Source of the DNA: Actinomycetes bacterium
GTDB taxonomy: Bacteria > Actinomycetota > Thermoleophilia > Solirubrobacterales > Solirubrobacteraceae
NCBI GenBank assembly: GCA_021851525.1
Contig: JAJZDA010000006.1
Coordinates: forward strand, 1-46,253
DNA: 46,253 bases
Direction: 5' to 3'
In this document: positions 29,227 through 39,941 of the stretch, one piece after another
Layout of the letters: each line of letters begins with the position of its first letter
How positions within the stretch are numbered: position 1 is the stretch's first letter
Position numbers and translations under genes: made by a program
Notes under the pieces: model-generated
Told to the model about the DNA's origin: nothing
The model's input: only the letters and a program-made list of their open reading frames with translations
Databases searched by the model: none

Positions 29227-30984
29227 ATGCGCACCCACCCGTACCGTCGTTTCCGGTCGCTTCTGCCCGGCGGCTGGCAGCCCTTCAGACCGCAGCCCGG
29301 CATCCCGGGAAGCTCGCGCCTGAGGGCAGCTGCAAGCCAACCGGCCGCGGCCACGGGCGGGCATCCACGGGCCGGCACGATGGTCGGTGATCCACGGGCC
29401 GGCACGATGGGCGGTGATCCACGGGCCGGCACGATGGGCGGGGATCCACAGGCCGGCACGATGGTCGGGCATCCACGGGCCGGCACGATGGTCGGGGATC
29501 CACGGGCCGGCACGATGGTCGGTGATCCACGGGCCGGCACGATGGGCGGGGATCCACGGGCCGGGGCGATGGCTGGAGATCCGCTCGCCGCACCGATCAC
29601 AGGGCATCGGCGGGCCGGGGCGATCAGCGCGGTGGGACACACCGCGCGACGACCGCGACCGGCGGCAGTTCGGCGCTTCGCGCTGATTGCGATCACGGTC
29701 CTGCTGGCAGCGTCGCTGCCAGCCAGCGCCGGTGCCTCCGGGCCGGGCCTCGGCCGGGCACGCTCACGGCAGACGGACACGCCCCCACCGCCTGCCCTGC
29801 CAAGCCCCGAGCTGACCTCCCTGCAGCAGTTGCTCGACAGCACGATCAACGGCAAGGACGGGCAGGGTGGCGGGCTCGTGGTGGACGAGGCCACCGGCCG
29901 CACGCTCTGGAGCTTCCATGCAGACATCCCGCTGATCCCGGCCTCCCTGCAGAAGCTGTACACGACCAGCACGGCGCTGCTCAAGTTCGGCCCGAACACG
30001 ACGTTCGACACCGTCGTGGCCGGCACGGGCAAGCTGCTCGCGCACGGGGTCTGGGACGGCAACCTGTATCTACACGGCGGTGGTGATCCGACCTTCGGCA
30101 GCGCCAGCTTCGACGCTTCGCTCTACGGCACGGGCGCGACGGTGCAGGCGCTGGCGGCCAGCGTCAAACGCGCCGGGATCCGCGCCGTGCGCGGCGCGAT
30201 CCTCGGCGACGAGTCATGGTTTGACTCGCTGCGCGGCGGGCCCGCGAGTGACTACCAGCCCGAGGTCTGGACGGAGGGGCAGCTCAGCGCGCTCGCCTAC
30301 GACGCCGGGTTCACGAGCCAGCAGGAGACGCAACTGCAGCCCAACCCGCCGCTCACCGCCACCAGGGCGCTGGTGGCGGCGCTGCGTGCCGACGGGGTGA
30401 GGATCCTTCACGGTGACCACGTCGGCGTGGGTCGCGCGCCCGCCACCGCCAGGATGCTCGGCTTCGTGAGCTCGCCACCGCTGTCAGAGCTGCTCGCACT
30501 GACCAACCAGCCGTCGGACAACTTCTTTGCGGAGACGCTGCTCAAGGACCTCGGCGCAACCTTCGGCAAGGGCGGTACCACGGTTGACGGAGCGGCTGTG
30601 GTGCGCAGCTTTGTGGCGTCTCACTTCGGGCTGTATCCGCAGTTCAACGACGGTTCCGGGCTGTCAACCTACGACCGCACGAGCCCTGAGCAACTGGTCC
30701 ACATCCTGCGCGTGATGCAGGGCAACAGGGCCTTCTGGAACTCGTTGCCGGTCGCCGGGGTGCGCGGCACGATGAAGGATGAGATGCTGCACACACGCGC
30801 GGCAGACAACTGCCGTGGCAAGACCGGGACGCTGACCGGCATCGCCACGATGGCGGGATACTGCCGCGCCGCGAACGGTCATGAGCTGGTGTTCGCCTTC
30901 CTGCTCAACGACCTGCACCACACCAACAAGGGTCACCTGCGCGAGGACCACGCCGCGGAGGCGCTGGCCAACTACGCGGGCTGA
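29227..30984 (+). CDS. dacB: D-alanyl-D-alanine carboxypeptidase/endopeptidase (PBP4, DacB type)
   Basis: This is a 585-aa S13-family peptidase. It carries SLQK (Ser240, Lys243; the SxxK nucleophile), SDN (~430) and KTG (~532), and trims peptidoglycan stem peptides outside the membrane. A signal-like segment RRFALIAITVLLAASLPASAGA lies at about residues 155-176. It is preceded by an unusual N-terminal region with eight 9-residue repeats (PRAGTMVGD-like, residues ~46-117). Because a signal peptide should be near the N-terminus, translation may instead start after the repeats, for example at GTG 29632, leaving the repeats as leader DNA. The ATG at 29227 has a TTTGAT box 6 bases upstream. The catalytic part is certain, the start is not. 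Confidence 0.85.
   Translation: MRTHPYRRFRSLLPGGWQPFRPQPGIPGSSRLRAAASQPAAATGGHPRAGTMVGDPRAGTMGGDPRAGTMGGDPQAGTMVGHPRAGTMVGDPRAGTMVGDPRAGTMGGDPRAGAMAGDPLAAPITGHRRAGAISAVGHTARRPRPAAVRRFALIAITVLLAASLPASAGASGPGLGRARSRQTDTPPPPALPSPELTSLQQLLDSTINGKDGQGGGLVVDEATGRTLWSFHADIPLIPASLQKLYTTSTALLKFGPNTTFDTVVAGTGKLLAHGVWDGNLYLHGGGDPTFGSASFDASLYGTGATVQALAASVKRAGIRAVRGAILGDESWFDSLRGGPASDYQPEVWTEGQLSALAYDAGFTSQQETQLQPNPPLTATRALVAALRADGVRILHGDHVGVGRAPATARMLGFVSSPPLSELLALTNQPSDNFFAETLLKDLGATFGKGGTTVDGAAVVRSFVASHFGLYPQFNDGSGLSTYDRTSPEQLVHILRVMQGNRAFWNSLPVAGVRGTMKDEMLHTRAADNCRGKTGTLTGIATMAGYCRAANGHELVFAFLLNDLHHTNKGHLREDHAAEALANYAG
29363..29578. repeat. Eight 27-bp tandem units at the dacB 5' end
   Basis: Eight exact-length 27-bp units begin atccacgggccggcacgatg and vary mainly in the last third. 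The length is a multiple of three, so the plus frame into dacB stays open, giving (H/D)PRAGTM(V/G)G repeats. Two other frames are also open through the array, so an open frame is weak evidence for coding. Confidence 0.9.
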
Positions 30985-31160
30985 GCGGCGGCGCCGGCCA
31001 ACCACTGGGGCCTCAGCGGCGGCAGACCGGACGGGCCGCCTGCGGGCCCTACGCAGGCCAACCACTGGGGCCTCAGCGGCAGCAGACCGGACGGGCCGCC
31101 TGCGGGCCCTACGCAGGCCAACCGCTGGGGCCTCAGCGGCAGCAGACCGGGCGGGCCGTC
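30964..31160. repeat. 60-bp tandem repeats seeded by the dacB 3' end
   Basis: Units of exactly 60 bp start at 30997, 31057 and 31117 (the last partial), each opening gccaaccactggggcctcag with only a few differences. The dacB end itself (30964-30992, from ctggccaacta through the TGA to gcggcggc) is a diverged copy of the unit's first part. The array appears to have grown from the gene's stop region. The 31161-31224 stretch has no other feature. Confidence 0.85.
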
Positions 31161-31224
31161 AAGACCAGGCTCCCGCCAACTGACTACGAGGTCTCAGAGG
31201 CTGCAGGCCCAGCGCCAGACGCCG

Positions 31225-34184
<2,960 letters not shown>

Positions 34185-34185
<1 letters not shown>

Positions 34186-34955
34186 CAGGAACCCAAGGCT
34201 AACCACGCGTCCGGCGCGGACAGCAGCCTGCGCCCCTCATACCCGGCCGCCGCGAAGTGCAATCCGTGGGCGGGGGCGGTCGGTCCCGCGGCGCTGCGCG
34301 GCTGGCCGGTGAGCAGCCGGGCAAAGTCCTCGAGCGTGCGCCTGCCGCGAGCGACCTCGAGCATCGTTCCGACCAGTGCCCGGTTCATGTGGCGCATGAA
34401 CGTGTCAGCCTCGATCCAGAACTCGAGCAGGCCGGCCTCACGCACACGCCAGGCGGCCGCCAGCACGTCACGCTCGAACCGCACGTGGTAGGTGTCGGCG
34501 GGCGTGAACGCCGTGAAGTCGTGCGTGCCGCGCAGCAGCGCGGCACAGGCGTGCAGCGCGTCGAGCTCGAGCGCGTGCGTCCAGTGCAGCACGTGGCCGC
34601 GGTCAAGCGCTGGGCGCGCTGGGCGCGCCAGCACGCGATAGCAGTAGGCGCGCGAGGTGCAGTCGGCGCGGGCGTCGAACCCTGGCGCCGCGGCCTCGCT
34701 GCGCAGCACCGCGATGTCCGGCGGCAGCAGCGCGTTGAGGCTGCCCAGCTGGGCAGCCTCGCCCTCGTGTGAGGCCACCTGGTGCCAGGCGTGAACGCCG
34801 GTGTCCGTGCGCCCGGCGACGGTCAGCCGCACCGTGCGGCGCAGGACGATCGCCAGCGCGCGCTCGAGCTCACCCTGGACGGTCCGCTGCTGCGGCTGGG
34901 AAGCCCAGCCGCAGAACCCGGAACCGTCGTATTCGATCTCCAGCCGCGCCGTCAT
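34185..34955 (-). CDS. truA: tRNA pseudouridine synthase A
   Basis: This 256-aa enzyme modifies U38-U40 in tRNA anticodon arms. Its start LEIEYDGSGFCGWASQPQQRTVQGELE and catalytic Asp in AGRTDTGVHAWHQVA are diagnostic. NALLPPDIAV, SRAYCYRVL and the C-terminal FMRHMNRALVGTMLEVARG match the family. The ATG at 34955 is preferred over a TTG three codons upstream. It follows rplQ by 13 bp in the common rplQ-truA order and overlaps surE by one base. Confidence 0.96.
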
Positions 34956-34968
34956 CGACGGCAACGCG

Positions 34969-35322
34969 CTAGACGAGCTCTAGCAGCACCATCTCGGTCG
35001 AGTCGGAGCGACGCGGACCGAGCTTGAGGATGCGTGTGTAGCCGCCGGGACGCTCGCTGTAGCGCGGAGCGACCTCATCGAACAGCTTGTGGACTGCGAA
35101 CTTGTCCTGGCCAAGCGCCGAGAGGGCCTGGCGGCGAGCGTGAAGGTCACCGCGCTTGGCGAGCGTGATGAGCTTCTCGAGCTCCGGCTTGACGGCCTTG
35201 GCCTTGGCCTCGGTCGTCTGGATCCGCTCGTGCTCGATGACCTCCTTGGAGAGGTTCATGAGCAGCGCCTTGCGGTGAGCGGAGTCACGTGAGAGCTGGT
35301 AGCGATTACGTTGATGGCGCAT
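34969..35322 (-). CDS. rplQ: Ribosomal protein L17
   Basis: This 117-aa large-subunit protein has the standard start [21 protein letters not shown], the [20 protein letters not shown] segment and a [19 protein letters not shown] end. It is slightly shorter than many actinobacterial L17 proteins, which carry C-terminal extensions. It follows rpoA by 38 bp, the canonical position. Minus-strand transcription links it to truA. Confidence 0.97.
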   Translation of the reverse strand: MRHQRNRYQLSRDSAHRKALLMNLSKEVIEHERIQTTEAKAKAVKPELEKLITLAKRGDLHARRQALSALGQDKFAVHKLFDEVAPRYSERPGGYTRILKLGPRRSDSTEMVLLELV

Positions 35323-35360
35323 TCTCGTGAGTGGTTGTGGCGTTCAGCCGGATTGAAAGG

Positions 35361-36344
35361 TTACCCCTCGCGCAGCGCCAGGCCACGCGCATGCAAGGTT
35401 TCGATCACTTCGTCGATCGACTTCTTGCCGAAGTTCGGGATCGCGTTGAGCTCGTTCTCGCTCTTGGCGACCAGGTCTCCGACGGTCTGGATGCCGGCCC
35501 GCTTGAGGCAGTTGTAGGAGCGCACACCGAGCTCCAGCTCCTCGATCAGGATGTCATCCATCGCGTTGGGCGCGCGGCCACCCACCCCGGCCGCGGCCGC
35601 GCCGCCCGGCATGGCCGGGTCGAGCATGCCGCTGGCGCCGGTGTCACGCAGCTCGATCACGCGGTCCGCGTCGGTGAAGATCGCGAGCTGCGAGATCAGG
35701 ATCTCGGCGGCCTCACGCAGCGCGGCGTGCGGGTCGATCGACCCGTCCGTCTCGATGTCAAGCGTGAGCTTGTCGAAGTCAGTCTTCTGTCCGACGCGAG
35801 CCTGCTCCACGTTGTAGGCCACGCGGCGCACCGGCGAGAAGATCGAATCGATCGGGATCACGCCGATCGGCTGGTCCGAGGACTTGTTCTCCTCGGCCGG
35901 CCGGTAGCCGCGGCCGCGTCCGATCGTGAGGTAGACCTCGAGCTTGGTGCCCTTCTCGAGCGTCGCGATGTGCGCGTCCGGGTTGAGGATCTCCACGCCC
36001 GAGGGCAGGTCGATGTCCTTGGCGGTGATCTCACCGGGCCCGGTCACAACCAGCGGCGCCTCAACCTCGGTCGCGTCGGAGTGCATGCGGCAGACGATGC
36101 CCTTGAGGTTGAGGACGATGTCGGTCACATCCTCCTTGACGCCCTTGATCGTCGAGAACTCGTGGGCGACACCCTCGATGCGGACGCTGGTGACAGCGGC
36201 ACCGGCCAGCGACGAGAGCAGCACGCGGCGCAGCGAGTTCCCGAACGTGTAGCCGAAACCGCGATCGAGAGGCTCGATCGTGAACGAACCGCGGTTCTCT
36301 TCGACGGATTCGCTGGAGATTCGGGGGACTTGGAAGTCAAGCAT
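35361..36344 (-). CDS. rpoA: RNA polymerase alpha subunit
   Basis: This 327-aa subunit has the N-terminal assembly domain (RGFGYTFGNSLRRVLLSSLAGAAVTSVRIEGVAHEFST). A linker of alanine/glycine-rich sequence around residues 235-255 follows. The C-terminal domain (ELELGVRSYNCLKRAGIQTVGDLV, NFGKKSIDEVIETL) contacts promoter DNA and activators. The dimerising and CTD motifs are complete. It lies 108 bp after rpsD with a 12-bp hairpin in that space. A TTGACA sequence in the same space could be part of an internal promoter, without a clear -10. Confidence 0.98.
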   Translation of the reverse strand: MLDFQVPRISSESVEENRGSFTIEPLDRGFGYTFGNSLRRVLLSSLAGAAVTSVRIEGVAHEFSTIKGVKEDVTDIVLNLKGIVCRMHSDATEVEAPLVVTGPGEITAKDIDLPSGVEILNPDAHIATLEKGTKLEVYLTIGRGRGYRPAEENKSSDQPIGVIPIDSIFSPVRRVAYNVEQARVGQKTDFDKLTLDIETDGSIDPHAALREAAEILISQLAIFTDADRVIELRDTGASGMLDPAMPGGAAAAGVGGRAPNAMDDILIEELELGVRSYNCLKRAGIQTVGDLVAKSENELNAIPNFGKKSIDEVIETLHARGLALREG

Positions 36345-36410
36345 CGCACGTTCCTAACATCGTGGGTTCGGGCACCGGCTGGCTGGGTCCAATCCGGCGG
36401 GGTGTCAAGG

Positions 36411-36440
36411 TTGCGCGGGCGAGGCGGTTCGCCCGCGCAA
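36411..36440 (-). other. 12-bp hairpin between rpsD and rpoA
   Basis: ttgcgcgggcga (36411-36422) pairs exactly with 36429-36440 around a 6-base loop, in the 108-bp rpsD-rpoA gap. Inside an operon it may act as a partial terminator, RNA processing or stability element. No T-run follows on the minus strand. Confidence 0.65.
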
Positions 36441-36452
36441 CGCACAGTTCGT

Positions 36453-37073
36453 TTACTTGGAGTACAGCTCGACGATCAGCTGTTCCTGGACCGGCGCGGC
36501 GATCTCCCGCCGCTCCGGCCGGCGGAGCACCTTGGCCGTGAGCGCCTCGTGATCAGCCTGCAGCCAGGCGGGAACCTGGCCGGTCAGCTCGGTGGCGTCA
36601 CGGATCACCTGCGTCGCTGATGAGCGCGGGTGGATGGCGATCACGTCACTGTCACGCAGCTGGTAGCTGGGGATGTTCACGCGGCGGCCGTTCACGGTCC
36701 AGTGACCGTGCAGGATCAGCTGGCGCGCCTGGCGGCGCGAGGCGGCGAAGCCGAGACGCACGAGCACGTTGTCAAAACGGCACTCCAGGGTGCGCAGCAG
36801 GTTCTCACCGGTGATGCCCGGCTGACGCGAGGCCTTCTCGTAGTAGATCCGGAACTGCCGCTCGAGCACGCCGTAGTAACGCTTGGCCTTCTGCTTCTCA
36901 CGCAGCTGCACGCGGTACTCGCTCTGCTTCTGGCGGCCGCGGCCGTGCTCTCCGGGGGGATAGCCACGGCGCTCGACGCCGCACTTGTCGGTGAGGCAGC
37001 GCTCCCCCTTGAGGAACAGCTTCTGTCCCTCACGGCGGCACTGCTTGCACTGAGCTCCGGTGTCACGAGCCAT
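36453..37073 (-). CDS. rpsD: Ribosomal protein S4 (zinc form)
   Basis: This 206-aa 30S assembly protein keeps the four-cysteine site near the N-terminus ([23 protein letters not shown]), so it is the zinc-bound version. The S4 RNA-binding domain follows ([38 protein letters not shown]). S4 often represses its own operon in bacteria, so the structured leader and the rpsD-rpoA hairpin are possible control points. It is separated from rpsK by 2 bp. Confidence 0.97.
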   Translation of the reverse strand: MARDTGAQCKQCRREGQKLFLKGERCLTDKCGVERRGYPPGEHGRGRQKQSEYRVQLREKQKAKRYYGVLERQFRIYYEKASRQPGITGENLLRTLECRFDNVLVRLGFAASRRQARQLILHGHWTVNGRRVNIPSYQLRDSDVIAIHPRSSATQVIRDATELTGQVPAWLQADHEALTAKVLRRPERREIAAPVQEQLIVELYSK

Positions 37074-37075
37074 GT

Positions 37076-37474
37076 TCAGACCCTCCTGCGCTTGCGCGGA
37101 CGGCAGCCGTTGTGGGCCTGCGGGGTCACGTCCTTGACCCCGGTGACCTCGAGACCGGCGGCCTGCAGGGAACGGATCGCGGTCTCACGACCGGAGCCGG
37201 GCCCCTTGACGAAAACCTCGACCTTCTGGAGGCCGTGCTCAATGCCCTTGCGCGCGGCCGCATCGGCGGTCACCTGCGCTGCGAAGGGCGTGGACTTGCG
37301 GGAGCCCTTGAAGCCGGCACCGCCGGCTGACTCCCACGCGATCACGTTGCCCTCACGATCGGTGAGCGACACGATCGTGTTGTTGAACGAAGTCTTGATG
37401 TGGGCCTGGCCGATCGGAACGTTCTTGCGAACACGGCGACGGCCGCGCTGGGGCCTGCGAGGAGCGGGGCTCAC
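37076..37474 (-). CDS. rpsK: Ribosomal protein S11
   Basis: This 132-aa platform protein has the family core [46 protein letters not shown]. It ends with [20 protein letters not shown] and [15 protein letters not shown]. The basic start ([18 protein letters not shown]) is typical. Its GTG start overlaps the rpsM stop by four bases. Confidence 0.97.
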   Translation of the reverse strand: MSPAPRRPQRGRRRVRKNVPIGQAHIKTSFNNTIVSLTDREGNVIAWESAGGAGFKGSRKSTPFAAQVTADAAARKGIEHGLQKVEVFVKGPGSGRETAIRSLQAAGLEVTGVKDVTPQAHNGCRPRKRRRV

Positions 37475-37854
37475 TTCTTACCTGCCTTCTTCTTGCCGGC
37501 CACCTGCATGCGCTTGGGGCCCTTGCGCGTGCGCGCGTTGGTCTTGGTGTTCTGACCGCGCACCGGGAGGCCGCGGCGGTGCCGCAGGCCGCGGTAGCAG
37601 CCGATCTCCTGCAGGCGCTTGATGTTCTGGGAGCGCTCGCGTCGCAGGTCACCCTCGACCACGACGCTGCCGTCGATCAGCTCACGGAGCTTGATGACCT
37701 CTTCCTCGGTGAGGTCACGAACCTTGCGGTCCGGCTCGATGCCGAGCTGCGCAAGCAGCCTGTTGGACGTGGGGCGACCGATCCCGTAGATGTAGGTCAG
37801 ACCGATCTCAACGCGCTTGTTGAGCGGGATGTTGACCCCGGAGATACGTGCCAT
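37471..37854 (-). CDS. rpsM: Ribosomal protein S13
   Basis: This 127-aa head protein starts [26 protein letters not shown]. The central helices are followed by [28 protein letters not shown] and a Lys-rich C-terminal tail that reaches the tRNA sites. It abuts rpmJ with no spacing and overlaps rpsK by four bases. Confidence 0.97.
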   Translation of the reverse strand: MARISGVNIPLNKRVEIGLTYIYGIGRPTSNRLLAQLGIEPDRKVRDLTEEEVIKLRELIDGSVVVEGDLRRERSQNIKRLQEIGCYRGLRHRRGLPVRGQNTKTNARTRKGPKRMQVAGKKKAGKK

Positions 37855-37968
37855 CTAGCCCTGCCGCTGCTTGTGTCGCGGATTGGAGCAGATCACCAGC
37901 ACGCGCCCGTGCCGGCGGACAATCTTGCATTTTTCGCACATCGGCTTGACCGACGGTCGTACTTTCAC
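37855..37968 (-). CDS. rpmJ: Ribosomal protein L36 (zinc form)
   Basis: This 37-aa protein reads from [20 protein letters not shown] to [15 protein letters not shown]. Cys11, Cys14, Cys27 and His32 form the CCCH zinc site. It starts with GTG and has only a weak purine-rich upstream sequence (gagcgaaacgac). It is immediately followed by rpsM. In most actinobacteria infA precedes it, but here a noncoding, hairpin-rich stretch does. Confidence 0.97.
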   Translation of the reverse strand: MKVRPSVKPMCEKCKIVRRHGRVLVICSNPRHKQRQG

Positions 37969-38023
37969 GTCGTTTCGCTCTCGTCGTGAGTGTTTATTCC
38001 TCTAGGTCCTCGCCTTCGGCTCT

Positions 38024-38131
38024 GGCGACCGCTTCAGGTCGCCGCTACCTCGGCGTGGTAGCGCGCAGCGTAAACACACGCTACAGGCGCAAAAGCGGAT
38101 AGTAGCAGTAACGCACAAAAGAGTGCGTCAC
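38024..38131 (-). promoter_or_regulatory. Structured leader upstream of the rpmJ-rpsM operon
   Basis: Between map and rpmJ (274 bp without a gene) lies a series of hairpins. Read on the minus strand they are ACGCAC/GTGCGT (38131-38110 region), AGCGT/ACGCT, GCTACC/GGTAGC (38061-38043) and GGCGACC/GGTCGCC (38043-38024). The area is less GC-rich than its surroundings and contains TACTAT (minus strand, about 38098-38103) as a possible -10. A promoter plus ribosomal-protein leader controlling rpmJ-rpsM-rpsK-rpsD-rpoA-rplQ is the likely function. Confidence 0.5.
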
Positions 38132-38242
38132 CGGCACGGAACCTTCGCAACCGCTGACTGGATGGTAGATGGTCACCGGACGGAAAGCGAGCGGGCGCGG
38201 GGCGAGCGGCGCCTGACGCGCGGGTGCGGGCTGGGGGCCGCC

Positions 38243-39025
38243 TCAAGCGGCGGCGGCACGGCCACCGGAGGCCTCGTGCCAGGGCGTGAGCACTCGCGGA
38301 CCGTCGGCGGTGATCGCGATCGTGAACTCGAAGTGCGCCGAGAGCGAGCCGTCGGCGGAGAAGATCGACCAGCCGTCATCGTCCATGCGCACCTGGTGCT
38401 TGCCGACGTTGACCATCGGCTCGACGGCGATCACCATCCCCGCCTCCAGTTCGATGCCGCTGCCGGCCCGGCCGAAGTTCGGAACCTGCGGGTCCTCGTG
38501 CATCTCGCGCCCAACCCCGTGCCCGACGAGCGTGCGGATGACCGAGAAGCCGTGCTCCTCCACGTACTCCTGTACTGCGTGTGAGACGTCACCGAGATGG
38601 TTGCCCGGCCGGCACTGGGGAACCGCGCGCATCAGCGACTCCTCGGTCACCGCCAGCAGCTTGGCCGCGATCGGGCTGACCGGCCCGACCGCGAAGGTGC
38701 GGGCCGCGTCCGCTACCCAGCCGTCCTTCACCACACCGATGTCAATCGCGATGATGTCGCCCCGCTCGAGCGTGTACTTGCCCGGGATCCCGTGCACGAC
38801 CATCGAGTTGGGGGAGGCGCAGATTGAGCCGGGGAAGCCGCGATAACCCTTGAAGGCGGGCTCACAGCCCTGCGAGCGGATGAAACGCTCCGCCGCCTGG
38901 TCCAGCTCCAGCGTCGTCACCCCGGGGCGGATCTTGCTCTGGATCAGGGACATGGTCTTGACCAGCACCGTCCCGGCGGCCGCCATCAGCTCGATCTGCT
39001 CGGGGCTCTTCTTGACAATCGCCAT
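38243..39025 (-). CDS. map: Methionine aminopeptidase, type I
   Basis: This 260-aa dinuclear metalloprotease removes N-terminal Met. Family segments are KSPEQIELMAAAG, SPNSMVVHGIPG with the conserved His, the metal ligands in IAIDIGVVKDGWVADAARTF, TLVGHGVGREMHEDPQVPNFG and IAVEPMVNVG. The C-terminal SAHFEFTIAIT segment holds the last Glu. An AGGAGG ribosome site lies 4 bases before the ATG. It follows adk by 8 bp. A short alanine tail follows the catalytic core. Confidence 0.96.
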   Translation of the reverse strand: MAIVKKSPEQIELMAAAGTVLVKTMSLIQSKIRPGVTTLELDQAAERFIRSQGCEPAFKGYRGFPGSICASPNSMVVHGIPGKYTLERGDIIAIDIGVVKDGWVADAARTFAVGPVSPIAAKLLAVTEESLMRAVPQCRPGNHLGDVSHAVQEYVEEHGFSVIRTLVGHGVGREMHEDPQVPNFGRAGSGIELEAGMVIAVEPMVNVGKHQVRMDDDGWSIFSADGSLSAHFEFTIAITADGPRVLTPWHEASGGRAAAA

Positions 39026-39033
39026 GGCCCCTC

Positions 39034-39711
39034 CTAAACGTCGTCTTCGAGGCGCAGCGTTGCGATCACCGCGCGGATGTGGTCATGGACCTGCGCCGGC
39101 GTGCGGGTTCCGTCGATCCGCCGCAGCAGGCCACGGGTGTCGTAGAAGTCGACCAGCGGGCTGGTCTGCGCGTGGTAGACCTTCAGCCGGTTCTCGACGA
39201 CCTCAGGCTGGTCGTCGTCGCGCTGGATCAGCCGCGAGCCGTCCTGATCGCAGACCCCGGGGTTCTTGGGCGGGTCGTAGTCCACGTGATAGTTGTGGCC
39301 GCCCTTCACACACACGCGGCGCCCGGCGATGCGGCGCACGATCTCCTCGTCGGGGACCTCGAGCAGCAGCACTCCGGTTATCCGGCGCCCGTGGCGGGCC
39401 ATCTGATCGTCCAGCGCCTGCGCCTGCGGGACGGTGCGGGGGAAGCCGTCGAGGATGAAGCCGTCGCGCGTGTCGTCCTGCTCGAGGCGCTGGTCGGCCA
39501 TCGCCACGATCAGCTCATCGGGGACCAGCTCACCGGCGTCCATGTGCACCTTGGCCTGGCGTCCCAGCTCGGTGCCGTCCTTGACGTTCGCGCGCAGCAT
39601 GTCACCGGTGGAGATGAACGGCATGCGAAAGTCCTCGCGCAGGCGGTCCGCCTGTGTGCCCTTGCCGGCCCCGGGCGGGCCGATCAGGATCAGGTTGAGC
39701 TCATGCGGCAT
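39034..39711 (-). CDS. adk: Adenylate kinase with partially degenerate zinc lid
   Basis: This 225-aa enzyme interconverts ATP, AMP and ADP. P-loop GPPGAGKGT, ISTGDMLRANV, DGFPRTVPQAQALD and RRIAGRRVCVKGG are all present. The lid (about 125-162) is the long form: it begins VCVKGGHNYHVDYDPPKNPGV and continues CDQDGSRL. The first and third zinc cysteines remain, but the second and fourth are Gly and Asp. Gram-positive-type lids have C..C...C..C. The site may be remodelled or use His/Asp. A TAACAT box 8 bases before the ATG gives adk-map its own leaderless-type promoter after secY. Confidence 0.95.
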   Translation of the reverse strand: MPHELNLILIGPPGAGKGTQADRLREDFRMPFISTGDMLRANVKDGTELGRQAKVHMDAGELVPDELIVAMADQRLEQDDTRDGFILDGFPRTVPQAQALDDQMARHGRRITGVLLLEVPDEEIVRRIAGRRVCVKGGHNYHVDYDPPKNPGVCDQDGSRLIQRDDDQPEVVENRLKVYHAQTSPLVDFYDTRGLLRRIDGTRTPAQVHDHIRAVIATLRLEDDV

Positions 39712-39719
39712 GAGGGGCC

Positions 39720-39725
39720 ATGTTA
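39720..39725 (-). promoter_or_regulatory. -10 box (TAACAT) of adk-map
   Basis: TAACAT on the minus strand ends 8 bases before the adk ATG, after the 230-bp repeat-filled gap following secY. It suggests that adk-map is not simply read through from the ribosomal block. Confidence 0.45.
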
Positions 39726-39879
39726 TCGGGCCACCCCGGTCGCGGGGCGCGGTTAGCCCGCAGATCTGCGCATTGGGATGCGCGCACCGGCGCCGTCATC
39801 CCACATGCATGGCGCGTGCGCCGGGGCTGCCACCGCACGTGCATGGTGCGTTGACCGACGCCGCCATCTCACACGCACC

Positions 39880-39940
39880 GCGCGCACGGGCGCCGCCACG
39901 GCGCGCGCACGGGCGCCGCCACGGCGCGCGCGGGGGCGCG
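39880..39940. repeat. 21-23-bp tandem units after secY
   Basis: gcgcgcacgggcgccgccac is repeated at 39880-39900, 39901-39923 and partly up to 39940, directly after the secY stop on the minus strand. More diverged copies extend to about 39780. The whole secY-adk gap (39712-39941) is occupied by such sequence. Confidence 0.7.
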
Positions 39941-39941
39941 A

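Noticed and set aside
35331-36620. Plus-strand open frame across rpoA and part of rpsD
   Set aside because: It crosses two established genes and the hairpin between them. No protein features.
38034-38246. 70-aa minus-strand open frame between map and rpmJ
   Set aside because: It is not IF-1-like, has no ribosome site, and lies over the hairpin-rich leader. The hydrophobic stretch near its end is probably chance.
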